Source: Uranotaenia lowii (taxonomy: Eukaryota > Arthropoda > Insecta > Diptera > Culicidae). From it: DNA of 64,000 nt. The stretch covers positions 64,173,275-64,237,274 of the forward strand of contig NC_073692.1 in the NCBI RefSeq assembly GCF_029784155.1, read 5' to 3'. A model generated the notes under the pieces. The model saw only the letters and a list, made by a program, of their open reading frames with translations. It did no database searches and had not been told where the DNA came from. The position numbers and the translations under genes are program-made. This document shows positions 46,232 through 56,298 of this stretch, one piece after another. Position 1 is the first letter of the stretch, and every line of letters begins with the position of its first letter.

Positions 46232-47421
46232 TTATTTTTATCACTCCGACGATTTTCTCTCGTTTGCGTGGCAGTAGTACGCACACCATAAACGGGCTCC
46301 TCGCTACAGTAGGAATCTTCGTCAGATTCCGAACATGAATCCTCTTCGGCGCCTTGCAGCATTCGAACAGGTCTCGATATAGCTCGCGTTGCGGTGCGAG
46401 AGAGATGGTACTGCAAAGATGATTGCAATGCGGTTTCCAGCGTATTGGGAAGACTGAAACGGACAAGATCTTGCAGAGTCGGATCATTCAGTCCGTCGAG
46501 AAAATGGTTTAAGGCAATTTTATCTTGAGCCTGTGGACTGCAGTCGAAATAAGCAGACGCGACCAGACGACGGATGTCGTCAGCAAACCGAGTAAGATCT
46601 TCTCCCTTTTGCTGTTGTCGTGAGCGCAATTGAGCGTGGTGCAATGCCTGATGAAGTTTCCCGCCGAAACGTTTATCTAATGCGGATTTGAGAGCTCCGA
46701 AGTCATTCTTTTGCGGTGCTGGAAGTATGCGGTAAACTTCTAGTGCAGAATCACGCAACATTGCAGCCAAATATTTGCACTTCAAAGCATCGTTCCATTG
46801 GTTAACTTCAGCTATAAGCTCGAATGTTAACAGATAATCACTCCAATTTTTTGTACCATCAAACACTTCAGGAGTAAGTTTTGCACGCGCTCCAAAATCA
46901 CTATTCTGCTGGATCACACTAGTTGTAGCCATCGTTTCGTCGTTCGTAATTTCAATTGTTTCGGAGTTGCCTCCAACAGTTACGCGACGATTGTTGGCTG
47001 CTGGAGAACTTCCAGCCACAGGATTATCCGAAAACTGAAAAGCATTCAATGCGGCGTTAAATTCTCGCTGATTCTCCCAAAGGCTGACTTGAATTTTCAC
47101 GTTTTCGAGTTCAAGGCCAATGTCACGAATGCCTGTCCGAAGCTCTTGCACGTTTTGAAAAAATGTCATGCTTAATTTGTCCATCTTCCTGGACAGCTTT
47201 GCAGTCAGGTCTGTGAATTTTTCAGCAAGATCCTCCTTACCCGGTCGCTGATCTCGGTTCTCGGACCATTTGGATCCGGCGAACACATCCGAAGAAGGAG
47301 TTTCGAAACGTCTTGTCCCGGGCGCTTCGTCCATAACCTCAACCCCACTTCTGACACCAGTGTGACGATTTATCCGGGGGAAGGACGTATTTCGATTTAC
47401 GCTTGAACCAACACGATACAT
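46183..47421 (-). CDS. Gypsy gag polyprotein
   Basis: The frame is a complete 412 residues. The ATG lies only 17 bp inside the LTR edge at 47439. A helical N-terminal part (KFTDLTAKLSRKMDKLSMTF, ELRTGIRDIGLELENVKIQV) precedes the retrotransposon-gag-like domain at about residues 180-345 (PEVFDGTKNWSDYLLTFELI, ALKCKYLAAMLRDSALEVY, FGGKLHQALHHAQLRSRQQQ, KIALNHFLDGLNDP). The C-terminus is acidic then strongly basic (NKWRRKKKN). No CCHC zinc knuckle is present, so the basic tail may bind nucleic acid instead. Confidence 0.85.
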   Translation of the reverse strand: MYRVGSSVNRNTSFPRINRHTGVRSGVEVMDEAPGTRRFETPSSDVFAGSKWSENRDQRPGKEDLAEKFTDLTAKLSRKMDKLSMTFFQNVQELRTGIRDIGLELENVKIQVSLWENQREFNAALNAFQFSDNPVAGSSPAANNRRVTVGGNSETIEITNDETMATTSVIQQNSDFGARAKLTPEVFDGTKNWSDYLLTFELIAEVNQWNDALKCKYLAAMLRDSALEVYRILPAPQKNDFGALKSALDKRFGGKLHQALHHAQLRSRQQQKGEDLTRFADDIRRLVASAYFDCSPQAQDKIALNHFLDGLNDPTLQDLVRFSLPNTLETALQSSLQYHLSRTATRAISRPVRMLQGAEEDSCSESDEDSYCSEEPVYGVRTTATQTRENRRSDKNKWRRKKKNSGNETTPV

Positions 47422-47438
47422 GAGAGGACTCTACCGGA

Positions 47439-47638
47439 TGTTAGAACTAGAATACCGGGAATTTCGGGTAAAAGATCCGCGGAGGCGTAGTGAATAAAAC
47501 GCGTGGTTTTCGTTTAGCTTTTCAATTAACACTGTCTTTTATTTTTATCCGTCATAATGACATATCCCAACCGGTTTAACTTTTCGGTTTCTAATCGGTT
47601 CTTCTTGGACTTACGGTTTATCTTTAAATTCCGTAACA
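47439..47638 (-). repeat. 5' LTR of the gypsy element
   Basis: It is 200 bp long, begins TGTTACGG and ends CTAACA on the minus strand, with the TG...CA ends and TGTTA/TAACA inverted termini usual for gypsy LTRs. It contains AATAAAAGACAG, a likely polyadenylation signal. The 17 bp to the gag ATG (TCCGGTAGAGTCCTCTC) must contain the primer-binding site, whose tRNA I cannot identify. The other LTR is absent, so no age estimate from LTR divergence is possible. Confidence 0.75.
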
Positions 47639-48094
47639 ATATCTACATTTTTGATACGATTGAAACCAATTGAGAGCTGTTTCCTTTATACCATATTTCC
47701 GCAGAGTTTTTATCAGATTTGTGCGTGAAATCGTTTCAAATGCTCGTTTCAAATCAAGGAATACTGCGATAAGTTTCTGCTTTTTTTTTGATCTTTCCTT
47801 TCCATTTTGTCAATACTAAGTTTAAAGCGGTTTCACAAGAGTGGTATTTGCGATAACCACTTTGTTCTGGGACAAGCAATTTGTTAATATCGATATAGTC
47901 AAGCAATTGGTCTTTCACTGCTATCTCCAAAACTTTCTCGTACCCAATATTTCTGTTACATGCGTTTCAGAGAGCAGAACTAGTTTCGGTTTAATTGTGT
48001 GCATCATTTATCGAATTTCCTCATAATTGGTTGTCATACCACCACAATTTAAGTAAATGATCGTTGATTGACTTTTGCTAGGCTTTAATGATTG
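47639..48094 (-). pseudogene. CR1-like LINE ORF2: endonuclease start fused to mid reverse transcriptase
   Basis: The minus strand encodes the endonuclease N-terminus (IIYLNCGGMTTNYEEI, then KPKLVLLSETHVTE at about 47953-48070). The reading frame then changes and jumps to reverse transcriptase text (GYEKVLEIAVKDQLLDYID, LVPEQSGYRKYHSCETALN, VFLDLKRAFETI, LRKYGI..TALNWFQSY). Most of the endonuclease and the front of the reverse transcriptase are deleted. The LTR of the gypsy element interrupts it just after WFQSY. The rest of the palm region continues at 44445. Confidence 0.8.
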
Positions 48095-49398
48095 CTATGG
48101 AGTGTATTCTACAAAACGTCGCTTATTTGCCACCAGTTTTTTGTAAACAGGACAATCCTCGCTATATGCAAAATGGTCGATAGCCAAATTCATTTTCCGT
48201 TCCGTGTTGATATTTTTGCAATTAATACAGCTTCTAAAATCTGACTTACAATCTGAGGTTCTATGATTCAAGGCGCATCGTGAGCAGATTTCATCGTTTT
48301 TGCAGTCACGTGCACAACACTTGAAGCACGCATTATGCTGAAGCATTCAACCTCTGCATCTGTCCCAACCTATATTTACACGGCCCATTTCAAGCATAGT
48401 TTCTTGTGTGGCCAAATCAACTTCTATGATCAATGTATATTGCGTATAATTCAGGAATTTACTGGCATTACTAGTTACAAGTTTCAAATTATCGATTTTC
48501 AAATAATCGTTTTGGTCTATGAGGTATTGTTTTAAGTCTTCTGCCGATATTTTTTCTGATAATCCTGTTATTTTAAGACGTGGTTTGTTTGGTTTTAATA
48601 TTTTTAAAATCATATTTTTGTCCTAGTAAACCCTGCACGTTTGAGACTACTGATTCTAAGTTATCGGAATTATCAACACCGAGAATGACTCTACCATTAT
48701 TTCCTTCTATTACTGTTTGAATTTTTACAGCAGATCTATCTACTTTCGAACGTAAATCTTCTTTAGTTTCTCTAGAGGTTTGTTCTAATTTTTTCGGCTT
48801 CACTATAACCATTGGTTCTGATTTTTTCATTGGTGTTTTAACGAAAAATCGATTTTTACCTTTCAAAAGATCAGCAAATGTAGGAGTTTGGCTGCTCTCT
48901 ATTGCAATGGAATCATCTTCTGGATTTTTTCTAAGCGTGCTCGTTTTCTGGATCGTAAATTAGAACTAGGACCTGAAGGAGTACAAAGATCTAAAACTTT
49001 TGTAGGTTGCCTTACAAGATTTTTCTGATTTTCATCCAGCACATTTTTTACAGAATCGATGATATTTTCTGCCTCTGATTTCATAATTTTTATTTTTTTA
49101 ATTTTGTTCGTAGGTATTCTTTAAACTTTTGATCAATCTCAATTTTCAAAGTGTTAAAATTCTCATTCACAAATAACATGGTTTTATTTAGTTTCTTCAT
49201 CACATTATCGGTTCCGATTCGATTTTCACGACAATCTTTACACACAAATTTTATTGCGCGGTTTTTTTCCATACATTTCAGCCAATTATCATCTAAGCCA
49301 TCGCAGCATTTCACATGCAAGATTAAGCCACACGTCCCTAAACATTTCACTCTTGCAGATTCATCTCTTATTGCTTTTGTGCACACACTACACGTCAA
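48095..49398 (-). pseudogene. CR1-like LINE ORF1 with PHD-like and CCHC zinc motifs
   Basis: It is encoded in five pieces with three frame changes (near 49087, 48880 and 48600) and one stop (48347-48349). The N-terminus is a PHD-finger-like Cys/His cluster (MTCSVCTKAIRDESARVKCL, CGLILHVKCCDG, KFVCKDC), followed by a charged linker with an RKRARLEK nuclear-targeting-like run. Next comes an RRM-like part (PRLKITGLSEKISAEDLKQY) and a C-terminal Cys-rich knuckle region (ACFKCCARDCKNDEICSRCA, HRTSDCKSDFRSCINC). A PHD-type ORF1 is known from CR1-group LINEs. The protein would bind the element's RNA. Confidence 0.75.
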
Positions 49399-50059
49399 AA
49401 CTTTATCCTAAGTTTAAGGACATTCACTCTTCGTCTTCCAACAAAACTTTTAAACCATTACAAGGGAAATGGAAAACCCTTTCTAATCATACGAGTTTTT
49501 TATTTTTTAACTACTTTTTCACGATAAAAACAGTTAAAAATAAACTCATTACTTAAAGCCGTTCTACATATGTATCAAGTTGTGTTTGCGAAACGCACAG
49601 AGAGTGCTTTTCTAAATATTTACGTTCATTCTGACTCTCCGCACTCTTAACTCCATGCAAAATAGTGAGAAATTTTCTCTCGTCCGGGAGCGAGAATTTA
49701 TCCTTAACGTTACAAGAGATGATAAATTTGAATAGGAATGCACAACTTATCGAGAGCCAAATTAAAGTTGATAAGCGCTTGTATAGTGTTCTGATTTTCT
49801 GGAAGCCGTCCTGATCTTAATTGCAATTGATTTTTTGATGAGTCCACCTGCCACCTCTTCTTCGAACGCTACCTTTTGCAAGAAAAAAGAATCCAAAACA
49901 GCAAACAGCAGTGGGCATGGTAGCGGGGGAGAAATTGTTGTTATTTTTTTCTACATTGTGTGGTGGGTGTCTAAATATTTTTTTTATTTATTTACTCTGA
50001 GGTGTATGACTGAAACACAGGGCGCTCTTTGTTTAGAATTCTCTTTCCCCCTCTGAGGT
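49399..50059. other. Probable LINE 5' UTR, then no gene
   Basis: The first part, to about 49560, is probably the LINE's 5' untranslated region. The remainder has AT-rich sequence and an AGAGAGTG-containing stretch with no supported gene. Confidence 0.35.
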
Positions 50060-50455
50060 GCGAAAGGTCTCACACTTGCCGTCCGAGTCACTTACAGCTC
50101 GTGTAAACTCGGGTAACGAGTGGAGCACGATCAGCGAAAGAGGATTACACTCGGAAGCCGAACTGAAAACAGTGTTGTTTTTTCCCGGCTCTCCGTTGTT
50201 TGAGAAGAGCCGACCAACTCTGCCTCAGATCAAAACTGATAGACTCGGTCAATCACGGAGCAGGAACCATTCTACTAAGCCACACCAGCAAATGTGGAAA
50301 TCAAAATGCTCTAATTTATTGTTCAGTCCCATTAAGCTATATTTGCAATACTCAACTCTTTTTTTTTCTCTTTATTATAGAGACTTTCAGCCTCGGGCTG
50401 GTTCGTCTTTTCTACTCAACTCAAAATACTTAGTTAAAAATACCTAACGGTTTTT
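50060..50455 (+). repeat. Fourth, inverted copy of the AGCTTAGC retroposon family
   Basis: The block CTCGGTCAATCACGGAGCAG, AACCATTCTACTAAGCCACA and CCAGC matches the minus strand of the copies at 11160 and 18000, so this copy has the opposite orientation. It ends with a TTATTATAGAGACTTTCAGC-type tail not present in the other copies, so its 3' part may belong to a different subfamily or neighbour. Confidence 0.5.
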
Positions 50456-53400
50456 TTGCCGTTCAAATATATTTATAGAAAACCCTTCGTTTGATCGAAA
50501 CACTTTCGATGAAGGAAATAAAGGTAAATTAATGGTAATTCATGAAAAACTTTAAAAAAAATTTTTCATAGTTATTTGTAAGAAAAATTTCTACCTTGTT
50601 CTTGGTATCTCCCATCGGCCGGCGAAAACTTTTATCAGTCATGATATTGAACAGTTTTTCCAATTTTTACTTCGTCTAATCTGTATTTTAGGTAACTGCA
50701 TCCTTCTCCTTCAATTTCATCTACTTTTCGGTCCAATACGTCTCTTTTAAAAGAAACTAGAGCAAATAAGGGGTTACATCTTTTTCGAAACAAAACTTGA
50801 TTATTTTAGCGTTTTTAATGGAATTTATGCTAGTGAAATCAGACATTAACGAAGTAAAACAATCATGAGATTAATATTAAACTATTATCGGCTAGTATAG
50901 ATCGTAGGTTGCGAAGGGTACATACAAGATTAATCTGTTAAGGCTATAAGAACTGCAAAAACCAAAATTTTCGTTTAGAAAATTGTTGTTGTTTTTCCAC
51001 AGGAGCAGAATCTTTAATATGCTAGGGACCTTACCACGAGCAGACATGTTATGGGATTCAAACGCTGGAATTTTTTTGATATAGGGGTTTTCATAAGTTT
51101 TGTCGCACAACAGAAATCTTCTGTCTCATAGATAGCCTCGGTCCTACCAGCTATACAGCTTACGAGCTCTGGAACTAGCAAAAATTTGTTGTTTGAAGTT
51201 AGGTTTGCATGACTCATAACGATTCAACACTTTCAGCTTATCGAGAAAAATTTTGCTGGAAATTTCAACGATCTACCCTTAGTTTTTTGCTCATTAAAAG
51301 TAAAAAAATGCGGTATTAGACTTGACTTCTCAGATGACCCTTAACCGTAGTTGCCGATCATGTGCTTCACTACAATGATTGATTTGAACTTTGTGTACAC
51401 AGTAAATTTTTGCCTCGATTTCCAGCAAAAAAAAATGCTGGAAATGTTCAGCAATCCAATTTTTTTGCTGGAAACCAGCAATCGGTTTTCTAATCGCTGG
51501 ATTATTCAGCATTTTAAATTGCTGGAAATTTTGACGGACAGTCGACGGGACAAAAACCAGCAAAATTTTGAATAATCAACGGTTTGGACAGCTTCAATTT
51601 GATAATGATTGTTTTTGAAGGAAACTGTGCTAAAGATTTTTTTTTTCTTTGTCTGGAAAGGTATTAGGAGTCATTTGACCCCCGGCGGTATAAATATGTA
51701 GGTATATACAAAGTGTCGGTATGTTTAGTGTTAAAACATGTTGTACTACTATGCATTTGTGAAAGTGAAGAAAAGTTTTTGTCAAACTAATCCAAGAAAA
51801 ACTGTCTTATTCTTTCATCGCGTGTCACAGCTGTAGAAGGTTTCTATCTCCGCAACCTTCGACGAGGTGCACTTTTCTTCACTGAATGATGCTCCAAAAT
51901 GTTTTCACCCATAATGTACGAACCTCCGGTCTCGGTTTGTGTAGATAATGTTGGAACCCCTCTGCTGCCTGTCTGAGATGGGTCCCAGCTGTTTTGGACT
52001 AAATGAAAAGGATTAATTTTCGGTCACAGGACGCGCACAATTTGCTCTCCGGTGTCGAAACTAGAACGACAAAAGTGTTTTTTTTTCGCTCAGTCTCCCA
52101 ACGTTGAAGTTGAAGTTCCGGAGAAACGACGTGATTGGTGGTACAGCAAAAACTTGAGGGAAAAACCAACAGCAACTATTTTAAAATATCGTTGCTCCAC
52201 TTGAAGGATTGCAAAACGTGAACCGTCCAGGAGTTGACAAATTTGTTGTGCCCCGGAAAGGTTGTGATAAGTGGTGTCCCGATTTGGCGATGACGGAGAA
52301 AACAGTTTGCTGAAAGTTTTTTCTTGCACGGAAAATTGTTTTTCTAGTGTAGGTTTGTTTTTCGGAATGAGACTTGGGACTACAATTTTTACCATTGAGA
52401 AAAAAATGCTTTTATCCTTTCCTCTTATAAATTTTAAACCATATTTCCTATAATGTAAGTTCATGCACAATTCGCAATCCTACCAGTTTTGATAGCTAAG
52501 AACTTAATGGGAACTCACTGTCAAATCGATAACATTGCGATTCATTGTTTAAACTTTTGCTAACATACATTCAACCATTATATTAAATATTTATCACGTG
52601 TAGGATGGGCATTTATCAAAAATAAATTCAAAATTATCTGATAATTGATATTGCTGAAACCGATACCAAATCTTGAAACCGAACTTCATCAGAGGCAGTA
52701 AATAGCTGATGTCTCACTTTCGCCCCATGGCGTTGGTCCCATTAGTTTAAAATATTCCTGTTGTAGCGCCACCAGATGGTTCACTCGAATCCGGATTTGA
52801 TTCGCGAAGCAATGTTGCAAAAAAAAAAGTATGCCTCCTCAAGAACCGGACAGCACGCATCCAGCTGCCGGTGATAAATGTCCTCTCGTGAAGTTGATTA
52901 TTATGGCCGATTAATTTGGAATCCCTACACTAACAAACAGCTCAAATGTTAAAATTATTCAATTAAAAGAGCTGTTGGAGCGCAGAAAACTTGCCTGAAT
53001 GCGGTTGAACATACCTAAATATATCGGCGGACAACATACCGAACAACTTGTAGGTCGGCAGTGATAATTCCACACACACCCGGTCAGATTACAAGCGCTC
53101 TGAGTTACGGAAAAAAAAAATGTATACAAGTGTGCCGAGAGTAGGTTGTGTTGATTTATCTGGAATTACTGCGTCGAGAAATTGGCACCTCTTTGATTTC
53201 CATAGGAAAAGTCATTTGACACCTGGTGGAATGTTTAAGCGGAAGAAAAAAGTCGAATGGGTTTCATTTACTTTACTGATCTAGGATCAAGTAACTTCCG
53301 GTAAAATTGAAAGAAGTTTCGTAATTGATCTTGCAATTACCAAAAATAAGTATTCTTGTTATTTTTTCAACATATTCGATGATTGTTGAACATGTTCAAA

Positions 53401-55398
53401 ACTAGTCCCGACCGTGGCTTAGGGTATAGCGTTTGAGTCTTCTAAGCCAGACACCATTTTCACGATTTTTTTTTAGAGCTATCGTTCAAACAAATGTATT
53501 CAATTTTTTTGCATTATACAAAGCATTGTTAAAAGAACATTTAGTAATTTTTTCGTAGAAAAATATTGAAAAATGAGCCGGTGACGGAGCACTTTCGAGG
53601 ATGCCTTTTAGAAAACAGGATTTGCGGTGGACACTGTATCTCAGCACAGAATCATCTGAAGTCAAAAATTCAGAGCAAAATATTTTTAATATATGTTTTT
53701 CTGGATCTCAACAATTTTATTTACTAAAAAATTTTTTATGAAATTTTTTTGGCTGTTTGAAGTAAAAACTACGATTTTTCACGAAAAAATCCGCCATTTT
53801 TTATCTGTAAAATCTCCCTAAAGTAAAAAAAAAAGAAAATCGTTGGGGTTTGGTATTTTATATGTAGAAAATATGTTCCAAATTTAAAAACAATCGGTGA
53901 AGTAGTTTTCAAATGACGATGTCCACGGACTTTAAAAATGTGCTTTCGAGAAAAACGCGTTTGAAGTTTCTGCTCTCTATCTCTTGCAGTATTAGATAAG
54001 AGGAGATAAAGGCCTATAATTTCTACAGTTTTGCTTCGATTGACTTGAAAATTTGACACAACATTCTTGAAATGTTTTTCAATAAGAAAATAAAAAAATA
54101 AGAAGAAATTGATTTTTTGAAAATGTTAGACCCTACTCCCCCCTTAACGTTAACCCAACATTATATGACAATAACATAATTTAATAGGAAATTTCTCTGG
54201 CTACAATCTTGTAGAAGACGACAATATGATACAAATTGAGAAAAAAGAGTTGGAATGTCACAAACAGAGTGATTATTATTATATTTAAAAAATCTAATAA
54301 ACTTCTCATCACTGATTATACCAAGACCAGAAATAATATTCTACTTACTTAATTGTTGATTGTATAATGTATAAATGTTCAGGACTGTTTATGTACATTT
54401 AAAATCTATCTTTACAAAAATTTGATCACGACAAGAATAAGGAAATATAAAGAAAAACACTCATTTCTGGGTAACGAACGTCAAATATTCCTCCACTTAA
54501 ATGCCTCTGGATAAATTTGACCACAGATTTGAATTTCTGAGAAAATTTTACACAAGATAAGTGATTTTTCAGGGTTCTCAAACCGGCGGCTTCGGTTTTT
54601 TTTAGATTTTGGGTCCAATTTTTCCCATTGTGCATTGGACAGTTTATATGGAAATTCCTTTTCAAAAGAAGTCGTCTCAAAATTAAGTTTTCACACCAAA
54701 TATTAGCTACTTTGACCACATGGTGGTGACTTCATCGAACTGAATTCGATGGTAGATTCTACGGCAGAAAATGCTCATCATGTCCCGATCAATGGTGCTT
54801 TGTTCGCCCTGAGTCAACAAGTTAAACTAAAAACACATATTAAAATTGAATAATGTAAAAAATCGAAAATTGAAGGATGGTGAAAATTGAGGAAAAATGT
54901 GTATGTTTCAGTGTGTACTTATCGATACATAGAGCTTATTTTAGGTGCTTGACAATTATAATTTTTTCGATACTTAAGAACCAAGTTGTTTTTCTTTTAA
55001 TATTTCTGTAAAGTGTTAAAGAAGCTTGCTTGAAAAATTAAAAACATGGGAACTTTGCAGTTAAATATTTATTTAAGAAAATACTTAGATACTTCCGCAG
55101 AATAGAGGGGTGCTCACTGCACCCCGGGTGCTCGTTATGTTCGGCATATTTCATAGAAAAGAAATGATTTTATCTGATTGTGATTCTATTTTAACAAAAA
55201 TCTCTTATCCACATTTTTTGTAATCCTTAACAGATTGTTGCAAAAGACAGAATTATTAATTTCAGATCATTTGTTGCTAATAAGGGCATAACTTTTTTAC
55301 CATTGGGTAAAAATCAACCAAATTTTGCACATTTTCTCATTGATGTGTATTGTTTATATGTTGTCAAACTCGAAGTCGTGTTTTTCGATTCAACGAAA
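50456..55398. other. Long stretch without a confirmed gene
   Basis: No exon or recognisable transposon gene is seen. At 51400-51560 short GCTGGAAA/TTTCCAGC inverted motifs cluster, suggesting a small decayed foldback. At 53405-53450 the text CCGTGGCTTAGGGTATAGCG resembles a tRNA A-box region of a SINE. Short frames at 52090-52470, 53769-54059 and 54426-54719 have no domain support. Confidence 0.35.
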
Positions 55399-56298
55399 AT
55401 GAAGGTGAACCAACGCTAGTCGAGAGAACAAATTCTTTCCAAATGCCTGGAATTTCCTGACCCATCGCACCGGAAAGTTGGGGAAAATGTTGAACATTCA
55501 CCATTCAACCGTCTTCAGAGTGTTGAAGCGGTTCCAAGAGCGGTTGACGTTGGACCACGGCAAAGGAGCTGGAAGAAAACCGTGACCGGAGCACAGAAAG
55601 ATGGAGGGGAAGGTCAAGCGGATGATTGAAGCAAATCCCAACGTCTCAAGCCGTGATTTGGTTAAAAAGATCGGCATGTCGCAGAGCTACGTCCAGAATG
55701 CAAAGAACAGAGCTGGTCTACATACATACAAGGTACAAAACTTCCCAAATCGCGATGAGCGGCAACAATCGACGGCTAAAACTCGGGTACGGAAGCTCTA
55801 CGAGAAGATGCTGACAAAATATGGCTGCTGTGTGATGGACGACGAAACGTATATAAAAGCCAATTTTAAGCAAATTCCGGGCTTGGAGTTTTTCACCGGC
55901 AAGAGCAAGTTCGATTTGGCTGACAAATTCAAGAAGAAGAAACTGTCGAAGTCCGCCTCCAAATATCTCGTTTGGCAGGCCATCTGCTCTTGCGGACTGA
56001 GGAGTGATTTGGTATTATGCCACTATTCTAAAAGTGTCCTGGAGTGGTATGAGGCCAATTCTGTCAATTTTGTTCCAAAGGACATGAGCCCGCCAAACTG
56101 TCCGGAGCTGCGCCCGGTGGAGCAATACTGGGCTCTAATGAAGCGGGATTTTCGGAAGAGCAAAAAAACAGTAAAGACGAGAAGGACATGTTAATAAAAT
56201 GGAAAAAACTGAGAAACTGGTACCGGATGACACTGTAAAGACTCATGGGCATCATGCGAAAATGCGTTCAATTTTACATTCAAGACTCCATCGATTAA
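55399..56298 (+). pseudogene. ITmD37E-type transposase pseudogene
   Basis: The sequence starts at an ATG at 55399 (MKVNQR, then a stop), shifts frame near 55470 (KLGKMLNIHHSTVFRVLKRF), and has a second stop before EGKVKRMIEANPNVSSRDLV. The core has a helix-turn-helix, the first catalytic Asp in CCVMDDETYIKAN, LSKSASKYLVWQAICSCG, then the second Asp in DLVLCHYSK and the Glu in PELRPVEQYW. Exactly 37 residues separate the second Asp and the Glu, the signature of ITmD37E. From family knowledge about 35 residues are missing just before the second Asp. A further frame change near 56180 leads to KCVQFYIQDSID and the natural stop at 56296-56298. Confidence 0.9.

Larger units (their letters stand above)
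44584..47638 (-). mobile_element. Truncated Ty3/gypsy LTR retrotransposon
   Basis: On the minus strand the order is 5' LTR (47439-47638), gag, protease, reverse transcriptase. The sequence then stops in the connection region after the reverse transcriptase, at about 44584, before RNase H, integrase and the 3' LTR. It lies inside a LINE on the same strand. The coding frames are well preserved: gag is complete, and pol has one in-frame stop. That suggests a fairly young insertion that lost its 3' half in a single rearrangement. No envelope-like gene is seen. Confidence 0.9.
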
